A program made the translations under genes and the position numbers. The notes under the pieces were generated by a model. The model worked only from the letters and a program-made list of their open reading frames with translations. It ran no database searches and was not told the origin of the DNA. Source: Moraxella macacae 0408225 (GTDB lineage: Bacteria > Pseudomonadota > Gammaproteobacteria > Pseudomonadales > Moraxellaceae). Taken from it: a stretch of DNA of 64,000 bases. The stretch is taken from NCBI RefSeq assembly GCF_000320365.1, contig NZ_ANIN01000002.1:186001-250000 (forward strand). The letters run 5' to 3'. Of the stretch, positions 47,611-56,662 are shown in pieces (the first letter of the stretch is position 1; each line of letters begins with the position of its first letter).

Positions 47611-47699
47611 GCTCGCTCGCTTGTATCTTAAGGTGCTAAAAATCGACGGTTTATTATAGTCGATAAATGGGTATTTTTGGTAAAATAAAAAGGTTTTTG

Positions 47700-47768
47700 G
47701 CAAAATTTATTGTATCAAATTTATTGTATCAAACTTATTGCATCAAATTTATTGTATCAAATTGATTG
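47700..47768. repeat. 15-bp tandem repeat upstream of rpoD
   Basis: AAATTTATTGTATCA occurs four times in a row with one or two variant bases, followed by a partial copy. It lies between the ferredoxin stop and the rpoD start, so it may move the rpoD promoter relative to the ferredoxin gene. Confidence 0.9.
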
Positions 47769-47774
47769 GTTTTT

Positions 47775-48044
47775 TTATTGGTTGTTGGGATCTAGCAATT
47801 TGATCGCGCCTTTTATTTGACAACAACAGGGCAACAGTTCATCTTCGGTTAGCATCACCAAAGGGGTTAAAGTATACTGGACACAGCTTTCACTGTTTAG
47901 TTTTACAAACTTTTGTTTGCAAACACCACAATAACCTTGTTGGCATTCAAAATCCACCGCCACGCCAACTCGCCGTAAACCTGCCAACAAGGTTTCATTG
48001 TCATGCAAATAAAAATGCGTGTTTGGGTGAATAATCCATGCCAT
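47775..48044 (-). CDS. 2Fe-2S ferredoxin, YfaE-like
   Basis: An 89-residue plant-type ferredoxin. The cluster ligands are visible in FECQQGYCGVCKQK (Cys at four- and two-residue spacing) and a later PCCCQ. E. coli YfaE is encoded next to nrdAB and supplies electrons to rebuild the di-iron tyrosyl cofactor of NrdB. Here it lies 66 bp downstream of nrdB on the same strand, matching that role. Confidence 0.85.
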   Translation of the reverse strand: MAWIIHPNTHFYLHDNETLLAGLRRVGVAVDFECQQGYCGVCKQKFVKLNSESCVQYTLTPLVMLTEDELLPCCCQIKGAIKLLDPNNQ

Positions 48045-48110
48045 AATGTTAATTTTTTATAAAATTGTGTTAAAAAATTTTAACCAAACAATGCTTAACC
48101 AACCAATGCG

Positions 48111-49244
48111 TTACAGTTCAAAGCCATCAAAATCATTGCTGCTTAATTCGGCATCAATTTGTCCAACCAAATACGATGTAATCTCCGATTCTTGTGGGGC
48201 AACTTGTACATTGTCTGACGATAGCCAATTGTTCATCCAAGGCAAGGGGTTGTTTTTGGCATGGGCAAAAATTGATGGCAAACCAATTGCCTCCATACGC
48301 AAATTGGTAATATATTCTACATATTGTGATAAGATATTTTCATTTAAACCTATCATTGAACCGTCTTTAAACAAATATTTTGCCCATGCTTTTTCCTGTT
48401 CTGCAGCAAGACGAAAAATCTCTACGCTTTCTGCTTGACATTCTTTGGCAATTTCGGCCATTTCAAGATCGTCTTTGCTTGTTTGTATAAGGTTAATCAT
48501 ATGCTGTGTGCCGTTTAAATGTAAGGCTTCATCGCGGGCAATCAGCTTAATAATTTTGGCATTGCCCTCCATCAGTTTGCGTTCAGCAAAGGCAAAAGAA
48601 CAAGCAAAGGACACATAAAAACGTATGGCCTCTAATACATTAATTGCCATCAAGCATAAATAAAGTTTTTTCTTTAAGTCTGTTAAGCTAATTTTAACAG
48701 TTTTGCCATGAATTTGATGCAAACCCTCGCCGTATAAGTTAAAAATTTGGGCGGTTTCGTACAAATCGTCATAATATTTAGCAATGTCGCTTGCCCGCTC
48801 CAAAATATACGGATTTTCCACAATTTCATCAAAAACTTTGCTCGGATCGTTGACAATGTTGCGAATAATATGGGTGTAACTGCGTGAGTGAATGGTTTCT
48901 GAAAAACTCCATGTTTCAATCCAAGTTTCAAGTTCTGGAATGGATACAAGTGGCAACAGTACTGCGTTTGGACTGCGGCCTTGGATACTATCAAGCAAAG
49001 TCTGGTATTTTAAATTGCTTAAAAAAATGTGTTGTTCATGATCGGCAAGGTTGGAAAAATCTAAGCGATCTTTGGATACGTCAATTTCTTCGGGCCGCCA
49101 AAAAAATGACAGTTGTTTTTCAATTAATTGCTCAAAAATCGGAAATTTTTGTTGATCGTAACGGGCAACATTCACAGGCTGACCAAAAAACATAGGTTCG
49201 GTTAACGGATTGTTTTTGGTTTGGCAAAAAATTGAATAGTGCAT
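48111..49244 (-). CDS. nrdB: Class Ia ribonucleotide reductase beta subunit
   Basis: A 377-residue radical-generating subunit (376 in E. coli). It is collinear with E. coli Nrd[32 protein letters not shown], the [20 protein letters not shown] stretch carrying the radical Tyr and iron ligands, [15 protein letters not shown], and the C-terminal tail needed to bind NrdA. nrdA is not in the window; only a ferredoxin gene follows. Confidence 0.96.
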   Translation of the reverse strand: MHYSIFCQTKNNPLTEPMFFGQPVNVARYDQQKFPIFEQLIEKQLSFFWRPEEIDVSKDRLDFSNLADHEQHIFLSNLKYQTLLDSIQGRSPNAVLLPLVSIPELETWIETWSFSETIHSRSYTHIIRNIVNDPSKVFDEIVENPYILERASDIAKYYDDLYETAQIFNLYGEGLHQIHGKTVKISLTDLKKKLYLCLMAINVLEAIRFYVSFACSFAFAERKLMEGNAKIIKLIARDEALHLNGTQHMINLIQTSKDDLEMAEIAKECQAESVEIFRLAAEQEKAWAKYLFKDGSMIGLNENILSQYVEYITNLRMEAIGLPSIFAHAKNNPLPWMNNWLSSDNVQVAPQESEITSYLVGQIDAELSSNDFDGFEL

Positions 49245-49452
49245 GATGATGTATCCTATTGTTAAATTTTTACTTATATTGTCTTTAGTAAAAATTTAAA
49301 TTCATTGACAAAAGTTAGCCAAATATCATAGCATTTTTTGCTAATTTTTTCGACTGTAATTTTGGATTTTTTGGTAAAAATTTAACAAAAATGGTTTTTT
49401 AGCAAATGATTGTTTGTCTAACAAAAATTTTGGTTGAGTGTTTAAATAAAAT
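49245..49452. other. Divergent nrdB/znuA promoter region
   Basis: About 210 bp of AT-rich sequence between two divergent genes, with several A/T tracts and TTTGGTAAAAATTT-type words but no open frame. The nrdB promoter must lie here. No NrdR-box pair matching the usual consensus was recognised by eye. Confidence 0.5.
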
Positions 49453-49465
49453 GTTATATTATAAC
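49453..49465. promoter_or_regulatory. Zur box upstream of znuA
   Basis: GTTATATTATAAC is a perfect 13-bp palindrome (GTTATA-T-TATAAC) that matches the Zur operator core known in gammaproteobacteria. It lies 99 bp before the znuA start. Zinc-dependent repression of znuA by a Zur protein (not in this window) is inferred. Confidence 0.8.
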
Positions 49466-49468
49466 GAA

Positions 49469-49521
49469 AGAGTGTAATAACTGTAGAGTGTGATAAATGT
49501 AGAGTGTGATAACTGTGCTAG
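49469..49521. repeat. Tandem GTAGAGTGTGATAA repeat after the Zur box
   Basis: Three units of about 18 bp related to TGTAGAGTGTGATAA(CT), the first beginning in the A-rich flank of the Zur box. They set the distance between operator and znuA. Confidence 0.85.
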
Positions 49522-49563
49522 CAAATAATGCAATCGAAAGAAACAATTTAACTTAAAGGTGTT

Positions 49564-50772
49564 ATGATGAAACCCAATCAAATTACAAATTTTGGTAAAA
49601 TTTTTGGTATGACAATTGGCATGAGTGTCGGATTGGTGGCTTTGACTGCTTGCCAACAAGCACAAAATTCAGCCACGCAAGCAGATGATAAAAGTACAGC
49701 AAGTACAGCAACCACCGGTGATAAAATCAATGTTTATGCATCGACCAATGTGTGGGGTTCTGTTCTAAAAAATGTCGGTGGCGATCATGTGAATGTGATT
49801 GTTGCAGTGAATGATGTCAATCAAGATCCGCACGAATACCAAGCCACAGCCCAAGATAAACTCAACATTAGTCAGGCAAAATTGGTGTTGGTGAATGGGG
49901 GCGGTTATGACGACTGGGCGACGAGTTTGGCAAAATCTGTAGAGCAGCCCCCCATGATTATTAACGCAGTGGATTTGTCAGGGTTAAAACCCGATGACCA
50001 CGATCATGATCACAAACACGATCACGAGCATGACCAAGATCATAGCCACGATCATAGCCACGGCCATCACCATCATCACCATCATGGCGAGTTTAATGAA
50101 CACGTCTTTTTTTCGTTAGATACCGCCAAAAAAGTTGCTGAAGCGGCGGCCAATCATCTTTCTCAAGTAGACACTGCCAATAAAGCAACGTATGAACAAA
50201 ATGCCAAGGATTTTATCGGGCAATTAAACCAACTACAAGCCATGGCTAAAAATATTGGCAAAGATAAACCATTTTCTGCGTTTGCTACCGAACCTGTGAT
50301 CGGTTATTTGTTAAACGATATGGGTATTAAAGATGCCACGCCAAAAGATTATATTAAGCAGTCAGAAACCAATGCAGGCGTGTCGGTAAAAGTGTTGGAC
50401 GACAGCAAAAAATTGTTAAAAAACAAACAAGTGTCTGTATTGGTTGTCAATGCCCAAACTGAAGATGCCACATCAAAACAGTTGGTGGAGATTGCCAAAC
50501 AAGCAGGACTTCCAACCGTATCCGTCAATGAAACCTTTCCTGTAGGCATTGATAATTATGTAGATTTTATGAAAAAAACCATTGATGATTTTGCAGGTGC
50601 GTTGAATGTTGCAGCGGCAGAATCTCATGATGATCACGATCATGATCACAAACACGATCACGAGCATGACCATAATCATGACCATGACCACGACCACGAT
50701 CATAGCCATAGCCATAGCCACGATCACAACCATCACGACCACGATCATGATGATCATAAACATGCCCATTAA
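49564..50772 (+). CDS. znuA: Zinc ABC transporter substrate-binding lipoprotein ZnuA
   Basis: A 402-residue cluster A-I binding protein (310 in E. coli). The signal peptide ends in LTAC, a lipobox. Metal ligands include the His in NQDPHEYQ and later His/Asp. Two extra features explain the length: a His/Asp-rich loop (about residues 143-178) as in other ZnuA, and a second His/Asp-rich tail from about residue 356 to the end. The DNA encoding the two is nearly identical over 44 bp (49993-50036 and 50629-50672, one difference). AAAGG precedes the ATG pair at 49564 and 49567. Zur box and own terminator flank it. Confidence 0.93.
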   Translation: MMKPNQITNFGKIFGMTIGMSVGLVALTACQQAQNSATQADDKSTASTATTGDKINVYASTNVWGSVLKNVGGDHVNVIVAVNDVNQDPHEYQATAQDKLNISQAKLVLVNGGGYDDWATSLAKSVEQPPMIINAVDLSGLKPDDHDHDHKHDHEHDQDHSHDHSHGHHHHHHHGEFNEHVFFSLDTAKKVAEAAANHLSQVDTANKATYEQNAKDFIGQLNQLQAMAKNIGKDKPFSAFATEPVIGYLLNDMGIKDATPKDYIKQSETNAGVSVKVLDDSKKLLKNKQVSVLVVNAQTEDATSKQLVEIAKQAGLPTVSVNETFPVGIDNYVDFMKKTIDDFAGALNVAAAESHDDHDHDHKHDHEHDHNHDHDHDHDHSHSHSHDHNHHDHDHDDHKHAH

Positions 50773-50795
50773 CAAAGTCTTAGTTTAACCAAATT

Positions 50796-50830
50796 GTCAG
50801 CTCTGTTACCAAAAACTGAGCTGACTTTTG
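50796..50830 (+). terminator. Intrinsic terminator after znuA
   Basis: GTCAGCTC (50796-50803) and GAGCTGAC (50818-50825) form a perfect 8-bp stem followed by TTTTG. It separates znuA from znuC-znuB; readthrough or a promoter at about 50930-50963 would be needed for the latter. Confidence 0.75.
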
Positions 50831-50859
50831 TCATTGTAATTTTGTTATGTGCAAAAATG

Positions 50860-50963
50860 TGCGTAAAACCATGTTAAAACAGAACCATGTTAAAATTGTG
50901 TTAAAATCATTTTAAAACTGTGTTAAAATTGTATGAAAATTGTATGAAAATTATGCTAAAATA
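50860..50963. repeat. TGTTAAAATTGT-type repeats between znuA and znuC
   Basis: About six loose copies of (A/T)TGTTAAAA(C/T)(A/T)G, then two copies of TTGTATGAAAA, ending in GCTAAAAT, a possible -10 for znuC. No Zur palindrome was found here. Confidence 0.75.
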
Positions 50964-50983
50964 GAAAACATTGATAAAAACTT

Positions 50984-51775
50984 ATGAATCAAATAACCAT
51001 CGAAGCACCATTAACCCCTATTAATCAAGGGGTTAAGTCGCCTTTAATCCTGCAAAAATCCGATTGCCAAAAAGTCATGATCTGCCAAAATGCCACCATG
51101 CACTTTGGGCAACGCGTGCTTTGGCAAGCGATAAATTTTGAGATTTTAGCGGGGGAATTTGTGGCATTATTGGGTGCAAACGGTACGGGAAAAACCACGC
51201 TTTTTCACAGTATTTTGGGCTTAAAACGTTTAACGCAAGGCAATATTCATTTGACAAGTGGTGTTAAAATCGGCTATGTGCCACAGCTTAAAAATTTTGA
51301 TCCAAAACTTCCCATTCGCGGACGTGATTTGGTGCAGTTGGGTTTAGATGGTGAAAGTTATTTGTTTGGTCGATTTAGTCCAAAAAAACTGTTTGGTGTG
51401 CATTGGCTTTCGACCAAACAAAAAAATTATCGCATCAATAAAGCCATTGACGAAGTGGGCGGACATGCTTTTGCTGATATACCGCTGCATCTGTTGTCAG
51501 GTGGTGAACAACAGCGTATGCGTATTGCACAGGCGTTGGTTGCGGAGCCTGATTTGTTGCTGCTTGATGAACCGTTGTTGAGTTTAGATGTGGCAAGTCA
51601 GTATGTGGTGTGTGATATTTTATTGCATCGCAAAACCTTTCATAATACCGCGATTTTGATGATTAGTCATGAACTGGCTCCTATTAAACCATTGGTTGAT
51701 AAGGTGGTTTTTCTCAAGGACAGCACGGCTAAAGTTGGTGATGTGGCGTTGTTACAAGCGTATCAGGGTTTTTAG
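50984..51775 (+). CDS. znuC: Zinc ABC transporter ATPase ZnuC
   Basis: A 263-residue ABC ATPase (251 in E. coli). Walker A GANGTGKTT, the IGYVPQLKNF Q-loop, a family-type LLSGGEQQRMRIAQALV signature and Walker B LLLLDEPLLSLD are present. Its N-terminus of about 30 residues before the ABC core has no clear counterpart. Position between znuA and znuB supports zinc specificity. Confidence 0.92.
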   Translation: MNQITIEAPLTPINQGVKSPLILQKSDCQKVMICQNATMHFGQRVLWQAINFEILAGEFVALLGANGTGKTTLFHSILGLKRLTQGNIHLTSGVKIGYVPQLKNFDPKLPIRGRDLVQLGLDGESYLFGRFSPKKLFGVHWLSTKQKNYRINKAIDEVGGHAFADIPLHLLSGGEQQRMRIAQALVAEPDLLLLDEPLLSLDVASQYVVCDILLHRKTFHNTAILMISHELAPIKPLVDKVVFLKDSTAKVGDVALLQAYQGF

Positions 51776-51880
51776 TGTAAACAATGTAGCGTAAACAATG
51801 TTTTGTCAAACAAATTTTAGGTTTTTATTTTTAGATTTTCATTGGTTAAAAAGTAAAATGATTAAAAAAGTAGAATATTC

Positions 51881-52822
51881 ATGTTGCTAACGGTAGGTTT
51901 AGATCTGATTATAAATTTTGACAATTTTTGGCAATTGTTGCCTCTTGTGTATTCATCTATCCTTGCTGCTATGATTTTGGGCGTGTTGGCAGGCTTAATA
52001 GGCCCTATGATACAGGCGCGTGATATGGCGTTTGCGGTACATGGTACGGCAGAATTGTCATTTGCAGGGGCGGCGTGTGCATTGTGGCTTGGTAGCTCGG
52101 TAACGCTTGGAGCAGTGGTAGGATCTATGTTGGCTGGAGTGATATTGGCACTCATGGGTCTAGATGGTAAAAATCGCAATGCGTTAATTGGAATTATGTT
52201 GCCATTTGGGCTTGGACTTGGCGTGTTATTTTTATCGCTATATCAAGGGCGTTCGTCTAATAAATTTGGGCTATTGACAGGGCAAATTGTGGCAGTAACC
52301 TCCGCGGATCTACAAGCTATGCTGATGGTGGCTGTAATTGTGTTGGTGGTTATGGCAATTTTTGGTAGGCGAATGTTTTTTGCAGCCATTGATCCACAAA
52401 TTGCCGAGGCTCAACATGTCTCATTGCGTAAGCTTTCGCTATTGTTTATGTTTGTGCTAAGCCTTGTGGTGGCTGTGAGTGTGCAACTTGTGGGGGCGTT
52501 ATTGTTGTTATCGCTGTTAATTACACCCACAGCGGCCGCTTCACAAATTACCGCAAGGCCGTTATTTTTATACGGATTTTCTGTATTGTTTGCAATGATT
52601 GCTGGCGTTGGTGGAATTTTATTGTCATTGGGGCCAGGTTTGCCGATCTCACCTTACATTACCACGATTTCGTTTTTGATTTATTTGTTGTGTTTTGGCA
52701 TTGGTTTTTTGCGTAAAAAATCAGGTTGGCAAAACCGCTTAAACCAACCCTCAAATTTACAAAACGATTTGACTTATCCAATGGACAACAATTTTTTGGA
52801 CAACAATTGTTCCAAACATTAA
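51881..52822 (+). CDS. znuB: Zinc ABC transporter permease ZnuB
   Basis: A 313-residue cluster A-I permease (261 in E. coli) with about nine hydrophobic segments: AAMILGVLAGLIGPMIQARDMAFAVHGTAELSFAGAAC at the start and LLLLSLLITPTAAASQI later are conserved. The C-terminal 40 residues are an Asn-rich polar tail (NRLNQPSNLQNDLTYPMDNN) absent from E. coli. znuC ends 105 bp upstream. Confidence 0.92.
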   Translation: MLLTVGLDLIINFDNFWQLLPLVYSSILAAMILGVLAGLIGPMIQARDMAFAVHGTAELSFAGAACALWLGSSVTLGAVVGSMLAGVILALMGLDGKNRNALIGIMLPFGLGLGVLFLSLYQGRSSNKFGLLTGQIVAVTSADLQAMLMVAVIVLVVMAIFGRRMFFAAIDPQIAEAQHVSLRKLSLLFMFVLSLVVAVSVQLVGALLLLSLLITPTAAASQITARPLFLYGFSVLFAMIAGVGGILLSLGPGLPISPYITTISFLIYLLCFGIGFLRKKSGWQNRLNQPSNLQNDLTYPMDNNFLDNNCSKH

Positions 52823-52941
52823 GGTTGTGAAACGCTAAGGTTTTTATGCCAAATTTGATAATTAACCTTAAACGCGCAAAATTGTGCTAAAATAAGCCAA
52901 ATTTTAACTGTTTAGAGACTTAATTTTAGAGACTTAATAAT

Positions 52942-54924
52942 ATGGCATTGATACATTTACGCAATTTACATTTGGCTTTTGGCATTGAACCGATTTTAGA
53001 TGGGGTGGATTTTAATCTTGAACAAGGCGAGCGTGTTTGTTTAATTGGACGCAACGGCGAGGGTAAATCCACTTTGTTTAAAGTCATCAGTGGTAAGATT
53101 CATGCCGATAGCGGTGATTTGAGTATGATGAGTGGTTTAAAAATTGCGATGTTGGAGCAAGACATTCTTGAAACCACAGGTAAGGTTGTTGATATTGTGC
53201 TGGCAGGGGCTTGTGATTTGGCAAGTTGGTTAAAAGATTATGACAAACAAAGCCTTGCGTGTGCCAATGGTGATATGCAGGCTTGCGAAAAAATGACGGT
53301 TTTGCAGCATAAAATTGACGATGTGCAAGGTTGGGATCTGCCGCGAGAAGTGCAAACATTGCTATCGATGATGGATCTTGATGGTGAAGCGGATATTGCT
53401 GATTTGCCAGGAGGACGCAGGCGTCGCGTTCTTTTGGCAAGGGCGTTAATTACAAAGCCTGATGTTTTATTGCTTGACGAACCGACGAACCATTTAGATG
53501 TAGACAGCATTGAATGGCTTGAGCAGTTTTTGTTAAATTGGCAAGGTTTGACCTTGTTGTTTATTTCGCATGACCGAACGTTTATTGACAAAATTGCAAC
53601 AAGCATTGTGGAGCTTGATCGTGGTGTGTTACGCAGTTATGATGTTACCCAAGGCATAAAAGGCTATGCACGCTATCAAGAATTAAAACAATTACAACTA
53701 CAGGCCGAGGAAAAAGCCAATGCCAATTTTGACAAAAAACTGGCCGAAGAAGAAATATGGATACGCCAAGGCATAAAAGCCAGACGCACGCGTAACGAGG
53801 GGCGAGTGCGTGCGTTAAAAGCATTGCGCAAGGAGCGTAAGGCACGGCGCGAGCAAGTTGGCCAGGTTAATATCAACATGAATGACAGCGAAACAAGTGG
53901 CAAATTGGTGTGTAAAGTCAAAAACCTAACCATCGGTTATGGTGATAAAACCTTAATCAAAGATTTTAATGCACTGATTATGCGTGGCGATCGCATCGGC
54001 ATTATTGGCAAAAACGGCGTAGGCAAATCCACGTTAATCCATGCAATTTTAGGACTTGATAAGCCTGATATCCAAAAAACAGGATCGATAAAACTTGGCA
54101 CAAATTTAGAAATTGCCTTTATAGATCAACTTAGAGATCAACTGGATTTAGAGGCAACGGTTGTCCAAAATGTTGCACAAGGATCGGATTATGTAGAAGT
54201 TGGTGGGCATAAAAAACACATTATTGGTTATTTGCAAGATTTTTTATTTGCCCCAGAGCGTGCCAGAACGCCCGTAAAAGCCCTTTCAGGCGGTGAGCGT
54301 AACCGTGTGCTCCTTGCCAAACAATTGCTAAAACCTGCCAATGTGTTGGTGTTAGATGAACCGACCAATGACCTTGACATGCCAACGCTTGAACTTTTAG
54401 AAGAAGCGGTAGCCAGTTTTAATGGCACAATTTTGCTAATCAGTCATGATCGCAGTTTTATGGACAATGTGGTTACATCAACTTGGGTATTTGATACGGA
54501 TAAAAACGGCGATGGCATTGTCAAGCAATACGTTGGTGGTTATGAAGATTATGTTGAACAAAAAAACTATCTTGAACAAAAAACCTATGCTGAACAAAAA
54601 ACCAAACAAACCCAAACCAAAATCTCCACCAAACCACAAAAAGACAAAACCGCCAAATCACAGAGCTATCCGCCACAAAATCATGCCAACAACACCAACA
54701 CGATTAAGAAAAAATTAACTTATAAAGAACAACGTGAATTGGAAAATTTGCCCGGTGAAATTGATGAATTAGAAACAGAGCAAGCCAAATTACAAGCAAA
54801 ATTGGCCGATGGATCATGGTTTAGCACCGATCTTGAACAAGCCACTAAGGCTTCCGAGCGTTTAAATGAAATTGACGAAATTTTAATGCAAAAGTTAGAA
54901 CGTTGGGCGGAATTGGACGGTTGA
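52942..54924 (+). CDS. uup: ABC-F ATPase Uup
   Basis: A 660-residue soluble protein with two ABC ATPase domains joined by the ABC-F linker (635 in E. coli). First domain: Walker A GRNGEGKST, a signature reading LPGGRRRRVLLARAL, DEPTNHLD; second: GKNGVGKST, LSGGERNRVLLAKQLL, DEPTNDLD. The C-terminus has the Uup coiled-coil (LTYKEQRELENLPGEIDELETEQ), after a Lys/Gln/Tyr-rich repeat of (L/A)EQK(N/T)Y. ABC-F proteins act on the ribosome E site or, for Uup, in branched-DNA tolerance. Confidence 0.92.
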   Translation: MALIHLRNLHLAFGIEPILDGVDFNLEQGERVCLIGRNGEGKSTLFKVISGKIHADSGDLSMMSGLKIAMLEQDILETTGKVVDIVLAGACDLASWLKDYDKQSLACANGDMQACEKMTVLQHKIDDVQGWDLPREVQTLLSMMDLDGEADIADLPGGRRRRVLLARALITKPDVLLLDEPTNHLDVDSIEWLEQFLLNWQGLTLLFISHDRTFIDKIATSIVELDRGVLRSYDVTQGIKGYARYQELKQLQLQAEEKANANFDKKLAEEEIWIRQGIKARRTRNEGRVRALKALRKERKARREQVGQVNINMNDSETSGKLVCKVKNLTIGYGDKTLIKDFNALIMRGDRIGIIGKNGVGKSTLIHAILGLDKPDIQKTGSIKLGTNLEIAFIDQLRDQLDLEATVVQNVAQGSDYVEVGGHKKHIIGYLQDFLFAPERARTPVKALSGGERNRVLLAKQLLKPANVLVLDEPTNDLDMPTLELLEEAVASFNGTILLISHDRSFMDNVVTSTWVFDTDKNGDGIVKQYVGGYEDYVEQKNYLEQKTYAEQKTKQTQTKISTKPQKDKTAKSQSYPPQNHANNTNTIKKKLTYKEQRELENLPGEIDELETEQAKLQAKLADGSWFSTDLEQATKASERLNEIDEILMQKLERWAELDG

Positions 54925-54955
54925 TTTTACTCATTTGGCAATTTTACATGCATGG

Positions 54956-54992
54956 ATTAAAAAACTTGTAAAAAACTTGTAAAAAACTTGCC
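54956..54992. repeat. 12-bp tandem repeat after uup
   Basis: AAAAAACTTGTA, then two more copies ending in AAAAAACTTGCC, just downstream of the uup stop. Confidence 0.88.
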
Positions 54993-55064
54993 CAACGGTT
55001 TCAAATATGGTATAAATACAACCCTTTACTTTTTTTGGCAAATAGGGCGGACTAAGGGTAAATT

Positions 55065-56348
55065 ATGGCATTGATCGTACAAAAATACGGCGGTACATCT
55101 ATGGGAACAACCGATCGTATCAAAAATGTGGCAAGGCGTGTTAAACATTGGCATGAAAACGGACACAAAATTGTCGTTGTTGTGTCCGCGATGAGTGGCG
55201 AGACCAATCGGCTAATTGCTTTGGCACACGAAATTAGTGCCTCTCCGGATTTACGAGAATATGACCAAATGGTATCAACGGGCGAACAAGTGTCTATTGC
55301 ACTGTTGGCTATGGCTCTTAAAGAAATCGGTGTTGATGCCAAATCCATGACGGGCGGACAAGTTGCCATTCGTACCGATGACAGCCACACCAAAGCCCGC
55401 ATTCAGCACATTGACGATAGCCAACTTCGCCAAGCCTTAGATGCAGGCGTTGTGGTGATTGTTGCAGGTTTTCAAGGCGTAGATGATAACGGTGATATTA
55501 ATACATTGGGACGTGGCGGTTCGGACACCACAGGCGTGGCCTTAGCGGCAGCCTTAAATGCTGATGAATGTCAAATTTATACGGACGTTGATGGCGTTTA
55601 CACAACCGATCCGCGTGTAACCCCAAAAGCAAAAAAATTAGATAGGATCACTTTTGAAGAAATGCTTGAAATGGCAAGCCTTGGATCAAAAGTACTACAA
55701 ATTCGTTCGGTAGAATTTGCAGGCAAATACCAAGTGCCCTTGCGTGTATTGTCAAGTTTTGATGAAAATGTAGATGGCAAATTTGATGACAATTTTAAAC
55801 AAAATGTCGGCACGTTAATTACCACCGACAATGGAGATAGTATGGAGCAACCGATTATTTCAAGCATTGCCTTTACGCGTGATGAGGCTAAAATTACCAT
55901 TCGCGATGTGCCAGATCGTCCAGGCATTGCATCAGCGATTTTAACACCGATTAGCGATGCCAATATTGAAGTGGATATGATTATCCAAAATTTATCCACT
56001 GAGGGTTTGACCGATTTTACTTTTACGGTTAATCGTGGCGATTACCAAAAAGCCTTAGATATTTTAAATGAACACGTCAACGAAATTGGTGGCAGTAAAG
56101 TCATCGGACAGGACAAAGTGGTAAAAGTTTCACTTGTTGGTGTAGGAATGCGTTCACACGCAGGTGTTGCCAGTAAAATGTTCCAAGTGCTTGCTGAAAA
56201 CCACATTAACATTGAAATGGTGTCAACCAGTGAAATTAAAGTATCGGTTATCGTTCAAGAACAATACCTTGAAAAAGCAGTCAAAGCACTACACACCGCT
56301 TTTGGACTTGATCGTAAAGATGGTGAAAGCAAGGTTGCAGGCTTATAA
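55065..56348 (+). CDS. lysC: Aspartate kinase
   Basis: A 427-residue monofunctional aspartokinase. KYGGTSMGTTDRI (phosphate-binding), TGEQVSIALLAMAL, LGRGGSDTTGVALAAAL and the C-terminal pair of ACT domains (ISSIAFTRDEAKITIRDVPDRPGIASAIL... and VKVSLVGVGMRSHAGVASKMF) are intact. It makes aspartyl phosphate, the first step to lysine, threonine, methionine and diaminopimelate, and it feeds the aspartate semialdehyde used by dat. Feedback control through the ACT domains is expected. Internal GTG/ATG starts for a beta subunit may exist as in Gram-positives, not asserted here. Confidence 0.94.
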   Translation: MALIVQKYGGTSMGTTDRIKNVARRVKHWHENGHKIVVVVSAMSGETNRLIALAHEISASPDLREYDQMVSTGEQVSIALLAMALKEIGVDAKSMTGGQVAIRTDDSHTKARIQHIDDSQLRQALDAGVVVIVAGFQGVDDNGDINTLGRGGSDTTGVALAAALNADECQIYTDVDGVYTTDPRVTPKAKKLDRITFEEMLEMASLGSKVLQIRSVEFAGKYQVPLRVLSSFDENVDGKFDDNFKQNVGTLITTDNGDSMEQPIISSIAFTRDEAKITIRDVPDRPGIASAILTPISDANIEVDMIIQNLSTEGLTDFTFTVNRGDYQKALDILNEHVNEIGGSKVIGQDKVVKVSLVGVGMRSHAGVASKMFQVLAENHINIEMVSTSEIKVSVIVQEQYLEKAVKALHTAFGLDRKDGESKVAGL

Positions 56349-56540
56349 CCGACAGGTTAAACAAAAATAGATTAAGCAAAAAATTGGCAAATCAAACAAA
56401 ACTTGTCAAACAAATCTAATAAATAAAAATGTTAATAAAACTATGGGGCAACAAGCCATAAGGTTTCTACTTTTTGTTAATTTTTACTTTTTTAGTAAAA
56501 AGTAGTTGGTAAATTGGATAAAAGCAATTATAATAAAAAC

Positions 56541-56575
56541 CGTCATTTGGGCAAATGACGACTTTTCTTTTTATT
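56541..56575 (+). terminator. Intrinsic terminator of lysC
   Basis: CGTCATTT (56541-56548) and AAATGACG (56553-56560) with a GGGC loop, followed by a T-rich run. Some 80 bp upstream, CTACTTTTT and AAAAAGTAG form another long-looped inverted repeat. Confidence 0.82.
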
Positions 56576-56662
56576 AAAAACCTTTCAATCCAACAATTCA
56601 ACCATTTTTTGGGTGATTAATTTTCAAAATTTTATGGCCATTGTAACATAAGGAGTGTGAAG

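Noticed and set aside
50473-50788. Long open frames rich in Met/Ile/Val on both strands over the end of znuA
   Set aside because: They are alternate-frame readings of the His/Asp repeat (CAT/GAT codons give ATG/ATC in other frames).
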